Assembly: GCF_001514125.1 (NCBI RefSeq)
Contig: NZ_KQ948550.1
Span: 62,001 to 126,000, forward strand
Length of the DNA: 64,000 bases
From: Streptomyces longwoodensis
GTDB lineage: Bacteria > Actinomycetota > Actinomycetes > Streptomycetales > Streptomycetaceae
Reading direction: 5' to 3'
Below, piece by piece: positions 45,285-55,563 of this stretch (within the stretch, counting starts at the first letter, position 1; each line of letters opens with the position of its first letter). The position numbers and the translations under genes were made by a program. The notes beneath the pieces are model-generated. The model did not search any database. It was not told where the DNA came from and saw only the letters and a list, made by a program, of their open reading frames with translations.

Positions 45285-45659
45285 ATGCGCCGTCGCAGTC
45301 TCGGCGTCCTCGCCGCAGCGGGTGCACTCGCCGCGTCCGTCGGGGTCTCCGCCCCGGCCTCGGCCGACGTCTCGCACCCCACCTGCCCCAGGGGGGCCTT
45401 CTGCGCCTACTCCGCGACCTTCGAGGGCGGCCGTCTGCTCCTCGCGACCCAGGCCAACTGGTCCGGCACCCTCACCAACGTCCAGTCCACCTTCAACAAC
45501 GGCTACCCCGACCCCGGCGCCGACCACGTCCAGCTGGGCTACACGGCGGGCGGCGTCAGCTACTCCACCTGCATCCACTACGCCCCCGGCAGCGGCCAGT
45601 ACGCGCACCAGTGGAACAACATCACCATCAAGTCGGTGAGGTGGCGCGGCGAGTGCTGA
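45285..45659 (+). CDS. Secreted peptidase-inhibitor family I36-like protein
   Basis: 124 residues with a clear signal peptide (RRRSLGVLAAAGALAAS, cleavage after ASA). The mature ~97-residue domain starts CPRGAFCAYSATFEGG and has QSTFNNGYPDPG and WNNITIKSVRWRGEC, with four cysteines, a beta-gamma-crystallin-like pattern of the I36 (SMI) metalloprotease inhibitors. A role in guarding secreted proteins from proteases is family-based inference. GGGGG upstream of the ATG at about eight bases. Confidence 0.82.
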   Translation: MRRRSLGVLAAAGALAASVGVSAPASADVSHPTCPRGAFCAYSATFEGGRLLLATQANWSGTLTNVQSTFNNGYPDPGADHVQLGYTAGGVSYSTCIHYAPGSGQYAHQWNNITIKSVRWRGEC

Positions 45660-45715
45660 CCCGGCTCGCCGTCACCGGCCCCCACCGTCCACCCGACACC
45701 GCTCGAGGAGCCCGG

Positions 45716-45907
45716 ATGCGCCTGCGCGAGCGCGCGGCAGCGGCCGTCATCGTGAGCAGCGCGATCGTCGCCGCGCTCGCTCCCCAGGCCATGGCCGCCC
45801 CGATGCCGTGGGAGACCAGCAGGACACCCACGACCCTCACCCATCACCGAACGCCCGCCGGCAGCGGCACGGTCACCGTGCTGTGCGCGCCCCCCTGCTA
45901 CCAGTAG
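45716..45907 (+). CDS. Small secreted peptide, unknown function
   Basis: 63-residue precursor with a signal peptide (RLRERAAAAVIVSSAIVAAL, cleavage AMA-AP). The mature part is only ~35 residues, Thr/Pro-rich, ending in VTVLCAPPCYQ with two cysteines that could form a small loop. GAGGAG five bases before the ATG supports it as a gene. No family recognised. It sits between the I36-like protein and another small secreted protein. Confidence 0.6.
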   Translation: MRLRERAAAAVIVSSAIVAALAPQAMAAPMPWETSRTPTTLTHHRTPAGSGTVTVLCAPPCYQ

Positions 45908-45942
45908 GGGCCGGGCGCCCGTCCACTCACAGGGGGATTCAC

Positions 45943-46176
45943 ATGCGCATGCACAGGGCTGCCACCGGTGCGGCCGCGGTACTCGTACTGGCCGGAGGGG
46001 GCATCCTCATGGGTGCCGCCGGGGCCCAGGCCGCGCCGACGGCCTGCCACACGGTGATCAGGGTCGTTCCGGTCACCGTTGTCGTACCCCAGCAGGTGTA
46101 CGAGAACGGGCACTGGGTGACCAGGTACGTCCCCGTGACCCGCTACGACACCATCTCGACGATCGTGTGCGACTAG
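45943..46176 (+). CDS. Small secreted protein, unknown function
   Basis: 77-residue precursor: hydrophobic signal (GAAAVLVLAGGGILMGAAG, cleavage after AQA). The mature ~48 residues are beta-prone and tyrosine/valine-rich (VVPVTVVVPQQVYENGHWV, RYVPVTRYDT) with cysteines at both ends (TACH and IVCD), suggesting a disulfide-closed hairpin. AGGGGG upstream of the ATG. No family recognised. Confidence 0.65.
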   Translation: MRMHRAATGAAAVLVLAGGGILMGAAGAQAAPTACHTVIRVVPVTVVVPQQVYENGHWVTRYVPVTRYDTISTIVCD

Positions 46177-46206
46177 CACTCGTCCCGGACAACACCCACG
46201 GCCACG

Positions 46207-46234
46207 CCCCGCAGCAGCCGGGACCGCTGCGGGG
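46207..46234 (+). terminator. Terminator after the small secreted protein genes
   Basis: CCCCGCAGC (46207-46215) pairs perfectly with GCTGCGGGG (46226-46234), 30 bases after the stop. Confidence 0.65.
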
Positions 46235-46434
46235 CGCGGCCGCGATGCCACCCGTCACCGCCCAGCCGCGCCCGGCCGCCGCCGTGCGACCCGGCAGCCG
46301 GACGACACCTCCGCCCGCGACCAAGCGGCACATCTCTGCCTACGACCGGACGGCACCACCGCCACCCGCCGGACGGCCCGCCGCACCCCCCACCCCCGCC
46401 CGGGCATGACCTTCCCGCCCTCATGTACTAGAGT

Positions 46435-46452
46435 TATCTCGACATCGAGATA
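46435..46452. promoter_or_regulatory. Perfect dyad upstream of acnA
   Basis: TATCTCGA-CA-TCGAGATA, 8-bp arms, about 140 bases upstream of the acnA start. Core TCTCGACATCGAGA differs by one base from the dyad upstream of the SPFH gene and shares the ATCTC half-sites of the murA2 dyad. Likely operator for a dimeric regulator. Confidence 0.55.
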
Positions 46453-46501
46453 TCTGCCGAGGCGCACCGCAGCCGCACGCACATCGGTCTGGCAGTAAGG
46501 G

Positions 46502-46524
46502 TTACCTAACTTAGCCTAACCTCA
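46502..46524. promoter_or_regulatory. Iron-box-like site (DmdR1/IdeR/DtxR type) upstream of acnA
   Basis: On the minus strand, TGAGGTTAGGCTAAGTTAGG matches the actinobacterial iron box TTAGGTTAGGCTAACCTAA in most positions, including the invariant GGTTAGGCTAA core. It lies 70 bases before the aconitase start, in the likely promoter region. Confidence 0.6.
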
Positions 46525-46592
46525 GCGCACGGGTCGAGCCGGCGTGGCGGCAGGATCGTGGTGGTACGCGCACATCAATGAAGGAGACTGTC

Positions 46593-49427
<2,835 letters not shown>

Positions 49428-49447
49428 GCACCGCCCGTACGGCAGTC

Positions 49448-49483
49448 GGGGGCCGCGTTCCGGGTGACCGGGGCGCGGCCCCC
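49448..49483 (+). terminator. acnA terminator
   Basis: GGGGGCCGCG (49448-49457) pairs perfectly with CGCGGCCCCC (49474-49483), 20 bases after the acnA stop. Confidence 0.75.
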
Positions 49484-49517
49484 CGCCGTTCACGGAGACG
49501 TGTCGGTGCGCGAAGCG

Positions 49518-49572
49518 TTTACAGCGACGTCGATCGGCGCTACCTTCCGCCCGGGAGGTGGGAGCGCTCCCA
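49518..49572 (+). promoter_or_regulatory. Orphan promoter with perfect CebR-type box
   Basis: TTTACA (49518-49523), 17-base spacer, TACCTT (49541-49546), then TGGGAGCGCTCCCA (49559-49572), a perfect 14-bp palindrome equal to the known CebR (cellobiose/cellotriose repressor) operator. It points to the right but no plus-strand gene follows before the GH92 gene on the other strand. Confidence 0.65.
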
Positions 49573-49621
49573 TAGGCGGACCGGAACCCGCCGGGTCCGC
49601 TCCCGCCTCCGTCACCCGCAA

Positions 49622-49661
49622 CGGACCCGGTGGCCGATGAGCCGATCGGCCACCGGGTCCG
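49622..49661 (+). terminator. Strong hairpin downstream of the CebR-box promoter
   Basis: Perfect 17-bp stem CGGACCCGGTGGCCGAT (49622-49638) with 49645-49661, six-base loop. Transcripts starting near 49553 would end here after about 110 bases. Confidence 0.65.
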
Positions 49662-49763
49662 CGAGTCGGCCGACCGGACGGGGGAGTGGGTCGGCCGAGG
49701 GGATCCCCCGGAGCCGGGCGGTGCCACGGCCGGGGGAGGGGTGCGGGGACGACGTCGTCGTCC

Positions 49764-49775
49764 GACAACGTTGTC
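49764..49775. promoter_or_regulatory. LacI-type palindrome downstream of the GH92 gene
   Basis: GACAACGTTGTC, perfect 12-bp palindrome with central CG typical of LacI-family operators. The surrounding GTCCGACAACGTTGTC is identical over 16 bases to the site upstream of the GH92 gene, 4 kb away. Its role at this end is unknown. Confidence 0.55.
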
Positions 49776-49863
49776 CGCTGGTGGTCGTAACCGACTGTAT
49801 CACCCAACGATCACTCAACGGCCATGCCTGGCGCGTGAGTTGGCTCGCACCGGGCGCCGCGCA

Positions 49864-49899
49864 CCCGTGCCCGCCCTGCGTCGGCAGGGCGGGCACGGG
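49864..49899 (-). terminator. Terminator after the GH92 gene
   Basis: CCCGTGCCCGCCCTGC (49864-49879) pairs perfectly with 49884-49899 across a four-base loop, 25 bases beyond the GH92 stop codon. Confidence 0.75.
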
Positions 49900-49923
49900 A
49901 GGTCGGCGCCGTTCGCGGCGCGC

Positions 49924-52900
49924 CTACGACAGCAGCTCGACCTCCGTCAGGCGGGCCTCCCCGGCGAACACCAGCCGGTAGTGCCGGTACGCGCCCGGGT
50001 GGGCGACCGAGAAGGCCCGGGTCTGGCGGTTCCACGCGAAGGTCTCACCGGTGCGCCGGTCGAGGTCCGTCCAGGCCGTGCCGTCGGCGGAGCCCTGGAG
50101 GGTCCAGCCGGCCGGGGCGCGGGCCGCCTCGTCGGACGTCAGGGTGTAGCGCACCGCCCGCGTGTCCCGGGCGACCGGCAGGTCGACCGTGCCCGACACG
50201 TCCTGGCCGGTCGCCGAGGTGTCGTCGAACAGGGCGCCGTCGCCCGCCAGGGCGTCCTGCCGCGGCGTCGGCACCTTGTCGTCCCGGGTGATCGACACCG
50301 GTGCCGCGTCCTTCCCGCTGCCCCAGGCCGAGGGGCGCGGTCCCATGGTGAACTCCAGCACCGCTCCCTTCGCCAGCAGGTCGTGCGGCAGCGCCGTGGA
50401 CGTCCAGGCGCGGCCGTCGACCTTCAGCCCCTGCACGTAGACGTTGCGCGTGCTGTTGCCCGGTGCCTCCACCACGAGGTCCTTGCCGTTCTCCAGGTGC
50501 ACGGTCGCCTTGGTGAACAGCGGTGAGCCGACGGCGTACTCGCCGCTGCCCATGACCAGCGGGTAGAAGCCGAGCGCCGAGAACAGGTACCAGGCCGACT
50601 GCTCGCCGTTGTCCTCGTCGCCGTGGTAGCCCTGGCCGATCGAGCTGCCGGTGTACAGCCGGGACAGCACCTCGCGCACCTTGGCCTGGGTCTCCCAGGG
50701 CCTGCCCGCCGCGTCGTACATGTAGGTCACGTGGTGCGCGACCTGGTTGGAGTGGCCGTACATGCCCATCCGCACGTCCCGCGCCTCCGTCATCTCGTGG
50801 ATGACGCCGCCGTACGACCCGGCGAACTCGGGGGAGGCGGTCTCGGGCGTGGCGAAGTAGGTGTCCAGCTTCTGCGCCAGCTTGTCGCGCCCGCCGTACA
50901 GGTTGGCCAGGCCCCGGGTGTCCTGCGGGGCGGTGAAGGCGTAGCCCCAGCCGTTGGTCTCGGTGTAGTCGTAGCCCCACACGCGCGGGTCGTACCGGTC
51001 CGACGGCACCCGCCAGGCGCCCTTCTCGTCGCGGCCCTGGAAGAACCCGGCCCGGGAGTCGAAGAGGTGGACGTAGCCGAGGGCGCGGTCCATGAAGTAC
51101 GCCGACTCCTCGGCGTAGCGCTTCTCGCCCGTGGTCCGGTACAGCTGCTGTCCCATCCGGGCGATGCCGTAGTCGTTGAGGTAGCCCTCCAGCGCCCAGG
51201 ACAGCCCCTCGTGGGTGGCGGTGCCGGTGTAGCCGAGGAACGGCGAGGTCGCCATGCCCTTGCGGCCCACGCCCGACGACGGCGGCACCACCGTGGCGTT
51301 CTTCAGCGCCGCCTCGTACGCGGCCCGCGCGTCGAAGGGGACGCCCTTGACGTAGGCGTCGGCGAAGGCGACGTCCGAGGAGGTGCCGGTCATCAGGTCG
51401 GCGTACCCGGGGGAGGACCAGCGTGAGATCCACCCGCCGTCCCGGTACTGCTGCACGAACCCGTCGGTCAGCTCGCCCGCCTGAGTGGGCGTCAGCAGCG
51501 CGTACGCCGGCCAGGCGGTGCGGTAGGTGTCCCAGAAGCCGTTGTTGACGTACACCTTGCCGTCGACGATCTTCGCCCCGGTGTGCGTCGGCGTGTCCGT
51601 GCCCGGCATCGGCGAGAACGGCGAGGCGTACCGGTACGTGGAACCGACCTTCTCGAAGCCCGAGTTGGGGTACAGGTAGAGCCGGTAGAGGCTGGAGTAC
51701 AGGGTCGTCAGCTGGTCCCGCGTGGCGCCCTCGACCTCCACCTTGCCCAGCAGCCGGTCCCACTGGTCGCGCGCCCGGTCCCGCACGGTGGTGAAGTCCG
51801 TGCCGGCGGGGATCTCCTGGCGCAGGTTGTCGCGCGCCTGGTCCACGCTGATCAGCGAGGTGGCCAGCCGCAGGGAGACCGTGCGGTCGGCGCCCGCGTC
51901 GAAGCGCAGGTAGCCGCTCGCACCGCTGGACGCCCCGTCCTTCACCGGCGCGTCGAACTCGCCGTACACGAACAGCCGGGTGGCCCCCGTCGACAGCCCC
52001 GACTTCACGTCCGAGTAGCCGCTGACCACACCGGCCGCCCGGTCCAGCGTCAGCCCCGCCTGGTCGGTCACGTTGTCGAAGACCACGCTCGCGTCGTCAC
52101 CGGGGTAGGTGAAGCGCAGCATCGCCGCGTGGTCGGTCGGCGCCATCTCGGCCCGCAGTCCGTTCTCGAACCGCACCCCGTACAGGTACGGCCGGGCCGT
52201 CTCGTTCTCGTGCCGGAACGCCAGGGCCCGCGCCGCCCGGCCGGTGGGCGGGACGCCCGGCGCGGCGGACGGCATCAGCTGGAAGGTCTGCCGGTCGCCC
52301 ATCCACGGACTCGGTTCGTGGCTCGCGCTGAACGCCTGGATCTCCGGCAGGTTGTCGGCGTTGTTGGCCCGCGCGTAGTCGTACAGCCAGCTCAGCGACG
52401 AGGCGTTGGTCACCGGTGTCCAGAACGTGAAGCCGTGCGGCACGGCCGTCGCCGGGAAGGTGTTGCCGCGGGAGAAGGAGCCGCTGGAGTTCGTCCCCCG
52501 GGTGGTGAGCGCGTAGTCGGACAGGTGCGCCGCGGGGCGGTCGGGCGCGGCCGTCCGCAGGCTCACGTCGTCCAGCCAGCCCCGGAAGCGCGCCGGCCCG
52601 GCGGGGGAGTCGTAGCCCAGCAGGATCCGGTCGACGGTCTTGCCCGCGGCGACCGAACCGATCCGCGCGACCACGTCGTTCCACTGGTTGACGTACAGCA
52701 CCTTGGCCGTGCCCTGCCCGCGCGGCGACAACGGGAAGCCGTGCTGGTCCGCCGCCCCGAGGTCGCTGAGGTAGGTGCCGTCGGTGAACGCCAGGTCCAC
52801 GGCCACGTTCGTGGCGTCGTAGTCGCGGTCGCCGTCCGCCATCGCCGGGAAGATGCGGTACGCCAGTTCGGTGCGGCCGGTCACCCGCACGTTCACGTCG

Positions 52901-53730
52901 AAGACCTTGTCGTAGGCGTACGCCCGCCCCGCCGTCGTGTGGCGGCCCGCGTAGCGCAGCGCCCGGCGGCCGGTGAACCCGGCGCCCGCCTTGGCCGTGG
53001 GGGAGCCGCTCGGGCCCCGGTCCACGACCGCCAGCATGTCCGGCGGGACCGGTCCGCTCGGGCCGCCCGTGCCCAGCCGCACGTCGGCGAGCTGGAGGAT
53101 GCCCGCGCCGTGGTTCGCGGTGATCTCCAGCCGCAGGTGCCGGTACGCCACGTCGGAGGGGGTGACGGCGAAGGTCCTGGTCTGGAACCGCTCACCGAAG
53201 TCCTCCCCCGAGCGGCTGTCCAGGTCGGTCCAGTGCGTTCCGTCCTCGGAGCCCTTCAACGTCCAGGCGGCCGGGTCGCGTTCGGCGGCGTCGTTGGCCG
53301 ACGTCAGCGCGTAGGAGGCCAGGCGGACCGGCTGGTCCAGGTCGAACTCGACCCAGCCGGTGGCCGTGAACGTCAGCCACTTGGTGCTCGCCTCGCCGTC
53401 GAGGAGGTTCTCCTTCACCTCGCCGCCGCCGGTGTTCTCGTCGTTCGCCCGTACCGCGGTGACCCGGTCGGTGACGTCACCGGGCAGGCCGCCGCCGTAG
53501 CCGCCGTCCACGCCCGAGGCGCGCTTGCCGCCGCCGGGGGCCGTCTCGGGCGTGCTGACCCAGTCGGGCGCGGGCTGTCCCGCCTCGAAGGACGAGGCGA
53601 ACTGCTGGGCGGGCAGGGCCGGCGGTGCCGGCAGGGCGGCCGCCGCACCGGGGGCCCCCACGGACATCACGAGGGCGGCCGTGATCACGGCCGCCCGGGA
53701 ACCACGGAACCGTCTTCCGTGTCGCTGCAT
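49924..53730 (-). CDS. Secreted GH92-family alpha-mannosidase with discoidin-like domains
   Basis: 1268 residues, exported (signal peptide AAVITAALVMSVGAPGAAAA). An N-terminal F5/8 type C-like domain (about 100-230, WVEFDLDQPVRLASYALTSAND) is followed by a beta-sandwich and the GH92 core (about 420-1080). The core holds YTETNGWGY (acid Glu region) and GDEDNGEQSAWYLFSALGFYP (catalytic base Asp region, Ca-dependent exo-mannosidases). A second discoidin-like domain ends the protein (WTLQGSADGTAWTDL). It trims alpha-mannose from glycans such as fungal mannan or glycoproteins. ATG at 53730 with GGAGGG seven bases upstream. A LacI-type palindrome lies just upstream. Confidence 0.93.
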   Translation of the reverse strand: MQRHGRRFRGSRAAVITAALVMSVGAPGAAAALPAPPALPAQQFASSFEAGQPAPDWVSTPETAPGGGKRASGVDGGYGGGLPGDVTDRVTAVRANDENTGGGEVKENLLDGEASTKWLTFTATGWVEFDLDQPVRLASYALTSANDAAERDPAAWTLKGSEDGTHWTDLDSRSGEDFGERFQTRTFAVTPSDVAYRHLRLEITANHGAGILQLADVRLGTGGPSGPVPPDMLAVVDRGPSGSPTAKAGAGFTGRRALRYAGRHTTAGRAYAYDKVFDVNVRVTGRTELAYRIFPAMADGDRDYDATNVAVDLAFTDGTYLSDLGAADQHGFPLSPRGQGTAKVLYVNQWNDVVARIGSVAAGKTVDRILLGYDSPAGPARFRGWLDDVSLRTAAPDRPAAHLSDYALTTRGTNSSGSFSRGNTFPATAVPHGFTFWTPVTNASSLSWLYDYARANNADNLPEIQAFSASHEPSPWMGDRQTFQLMPSAAPGVPPTGRAARALAFRHENETARPYLYGVRFENGLRAEMAPTDHAAMLRFTYPGDDASVVFDNVTDQAGLTLDRAAGVVSGYSDVKSGLSTGATRLFVYGEFDAPVKDGASSGASGYLRFDAGADRTVSLRLATSLISVDQARDNLRQEIPAGTDFTTVRDRARDQWDRLLGKVEVEGATRDQLTTLYSSLYRLYLYPNSGFEKVGSTYRYASPFSPMPGTDTPTHTGAKIVDGKVYVNNGFWDTYRTAWPAYALLTPTQAGELTDGFVQQYRDGGWISRWSSPGYADLMTGTSSDVAFADAYVKGVPFDARAAYEAALKNATVVPPSSGVGRKGMATSPFLGYTGTATHEGLSWALEGYLNDYGIARMGQQLYRTTGEKRYAEESAYFMDRALGYVHLFDSRAGFFQGRDEKGAWRVPSDRYDPRVWGYDYTETNGWGYAFTAPQDTRGLANLYGGRDKLAQKLDTYFATPETASPEFAGSYGGVIHEMTEARDVRMGMYGHSNQVAHHVTYMYDAAGRPWETQAKVREVLSRLYTGSSIGQGYHGDEDNGEQSAWYLFSALGFYPLVMGSGEYAVGSPLFTKATVHLENGKDLVVEAPGNSTRNVYVQGLKVDGRAWTSTALPHDLLAKGAVLEFTMGPRPSAWGSGKDAAPVSITRDDKVPTPRQDALAGDGALFDDTSATGQDVSGTVDLPVARDTRAVRYTLTSDEAARAPAGWTLQGSADGTAWTDLDRRTGETFAWNRQTRAFSVAHPGAYRHYRLVFAGEARLTEVELLS

Positions 53731-53756
53731 GCGCGAGCACCCTCCTGCGCGGGTCC

Positions 53757-53768
53757 GACAACGTTGTC
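53757..53768. promoter_or_regulatory. LacI-type operator upstream of the GH92 gene
   Basis: GACAACGTTGTC, within a 16-base block repeated at the other end of the gene. It lies 27 bases upstream of the GH92 start, where a repressor would block transcription or elongation. Confidence 0.6.
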
Positions 53769-53941
53769 TCACTCCGTTCGCAGGACTCAGTAGGGGGTCA
53801 AGTGGCGAGTGATGTCAAGGACGTTGGCGGGGGAAAGCACTGCCCATGTCGCGAATTCTCCCGGCCCGGCCGCCGCGGGCCGGACATATTTCCACGAGGT
53901 CTCACTTCGGAAAAGACCACTGACCAACCTTGCATTCGATC

Positions 53942-53974
53942 TTGCTCCGCTGGCGGGAAGTGGACTATACCTGT
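53942..53974 (+). promoter_or_regulatory. ngcE promoter with DasR-type (dre) site
   Basis: TTGCTC (53942-53947), 18-base spacer, TATACC (53966-53971). The overlapping AGTGGACTATACCTGT (53959-53974) matches 12 of 16 positions of the dre consensus AGTGGTCTAGACCACT bound by the GlcNAc regulator DasR. A lone half-site AGACCACT lies at 53923-53930. Confidence 0.6.
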
Positions 53975-54066
53975 CGGCGTTTCCTGCACGACCCAGCTTG
54001 GCCCGACCGCGGTGCCGGGAGGATCCGGTTCACCGCCTGAGTCCTGGAGAAGGCGAGGACTTGAGC

Positions 54067-55521
54067 ATGGGATCCACGTCCGCAGAGAACCACGGCCGTC
54101 CCGGCACCGGCCGCCGCGATCTGATCAAACGGTCCGCCGCACTCGGTCTGATCTCCGCCCCCGCCATGGGTTTCCTCTCCGCCTGCGCCAGCAGTGGCGG
54201 CGGCGGTGACGAGGACAAGGCGAAAGCGGGCAAGAAGACCGCGAAGAACCCCCTCGCGGTGAACGACACCGCGCAGATGGAGTTCGTCCTGTTCGACGGC
54301 GGTTTCGGCAAGGAGTACGCCGAGGACGCGGTCAAGATCTACGAGAAGAACTTCCCCGGGACGAAGGTGAAGTTCGCCGCCACCCAGAAGATCCAGTCCA
54401 CCCTCCAGCCCCGCTTCAACCAGGGCACCCCGCCGGACCTCATCGACAACTCCGGCGCCGAGCAGATGGACATGGGCGTCCTGGTCGGCAAGAACCAGCT
54501 CGCCGACCTCACCCCGCTGCTGGACGCCCCGTCCTACGACGACCCGGACAAGAAGGTCCGCGACACCCTGCGGCCCGGGATCGTCGAGATGGGCCAGTTC
54601 GACGGCAACCCGGTGTGGATCCTGTACTACGCCTACACCGTGTACGGCGTCTGGTACTCGCAGAAGGCGCTGGACTCGCTCGACGAGCAGTACCCGGAGA
54701 CCTGGGACCAGATGCTCGCGGTGTGCGCCAAGGCCAAGAAGAAGGGCATGGCGGGCTGGACGTACGCGGGCAAGTACCCGTACTACATCCCGTTCTCGCT
54801 CTACCCGATGATCGGCAAGGTCGGCGGGCGCGAAGTCCTCGACGCCATCGACAACCTGGAGCCGAACGCCTGGAAGCACCCCGCGGTCAAGGCGTGTTTC
54901 GAGGCCTACTACGAGCTCTACAAGAAGGGCTACGTCCTCAAGGGCACCCCCGGTCTGGACCACATCCAGTCGCAGACCGCGTGGGCCAAGGGGCAGGCGC
55001 TGTTCATCCCCAACGGCTCCTGGGTGGAGAACGAGTCGGCGAACGTCATCCCCGCCGACTTCGACCTCGCCGTCTCCGCGCCCACCGGCCTCGACAGCTC
55101 CGACAAGATGCCGTTCGGCACCATCTGGGCCTCCGGCGGTGAGCCGTTCATCGTCCCCGCCAAGGCCAAGAACGCCCCGGGCGGCATGGAGCAGCTGCGC
55201 ATCATGCTCAGCGAGGCGTCGTCCAAGAACTTCACGGCCAAGGTCAAGTCGCTCACCGCGTACAACGGCGGCACCCAGGGCATCACCCTGACACCGGGTC
55301 TGAAGTCGGGCGTGGCCGCGCTGGAGAAGGCCGGCGACAACGTGGTGAACCCCCGCATCCAGGACTGGTACGTCCAGTTGCAGAAGGAGCAGATCGGAGT
55401 AGCGGGACTCGGCGAGATGATGGCCGGACGCCTCACCCCCGCCGAGGCCATCAGCAAGATCCAGGGATTCGCCGACGCGGCGGCCAAGGACTCCTCCATC
55501 AAGCACTACAAGCACCAGTAG
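54067..55521 (+). CDS. ngcE: NgcE: GlcNAc/chitooligosaccharide-binding lipoprotein
   Basis: 484-residue solute-binding lipoprotein of the carbohydrate uptake family. The signal has a twin-arginine-like start GRRDLIKRSAALGL and lipobox LSAC. The mature protein has FVLFDGGFGKEYAED, FNQGTPPDLIDNSG, VWYSQKALD and QTAWAKGQALFIPNGSW. Followed by two permease genes in order E-F-G, matching NgcEFG, the importer of GlcNAc and N,N'-diacetylchitobiose. The importer lacks its own ATPase; in Streptomyces the shared ATPase MsiK serves it. ATG at 54067, seven bases after GAGGA; a TTG two codons earlier is too close to the site. Confidence 0.9.
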   Translation: MGSTSAENHGRPGTGRRDLIKRSAALGLISAPAMGFLSACASSGGGGDEDKAKAGKKTAKNPLAVNDTAQMEFVLFDGGFGKEYAEDAVKIYEKNFPGTKVKFAATQKIQSTLQPRFNQGTPPDLIDNSGAEQMDMGVLVGKNQLADLTPLLDAPSYDDPDKKVRDTLRPGIVEMGQFDGNPVWILYYAYTVYGVWYSQKALDSLDEQYPETWDQMLAVCAKAKKKGMAGWTYAGKYPYYIPFSLYPMIGKVGGREVLDAIDNLEPNAWKHPAVKACFEAYYELYKKGYVLKGTPGLDHIQSQTAWAKGQALFIPNGSWVENESANVIPADFDLAVSAPTGLDSSDKMPFGTIWASGGEPFIVPAKAKNAPGGMEQLRIMLSEASSKNFTAKVKSLTAYNGGTQGITLTPGLKSGVAALEKAGDNVVNPRIQDWYVQLQKEQIGVAGLGEMMAGRLTPAEAISKIQGFADAAAKDSSIKHYKHQ

Positions 55522-55563
55522 CGCACCGGGAAAACTCGATTCCACAACGGCACCGGAGTGGCG

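Noticed and set aside
44874-46592. Biosynthetic gene cluster for a ribosomal peptide in the small-gene region
   Set aside because: No modification enzyme, protease or exporter gene next to the small secreted proteins.
49637-49981. Open frame after the CebR box as the missing plus-strand gene
   Set aside because: Starts inside the hairpin, has no ribosome binding site, runs antisense into the GH92 gene and has no recognisable domain.
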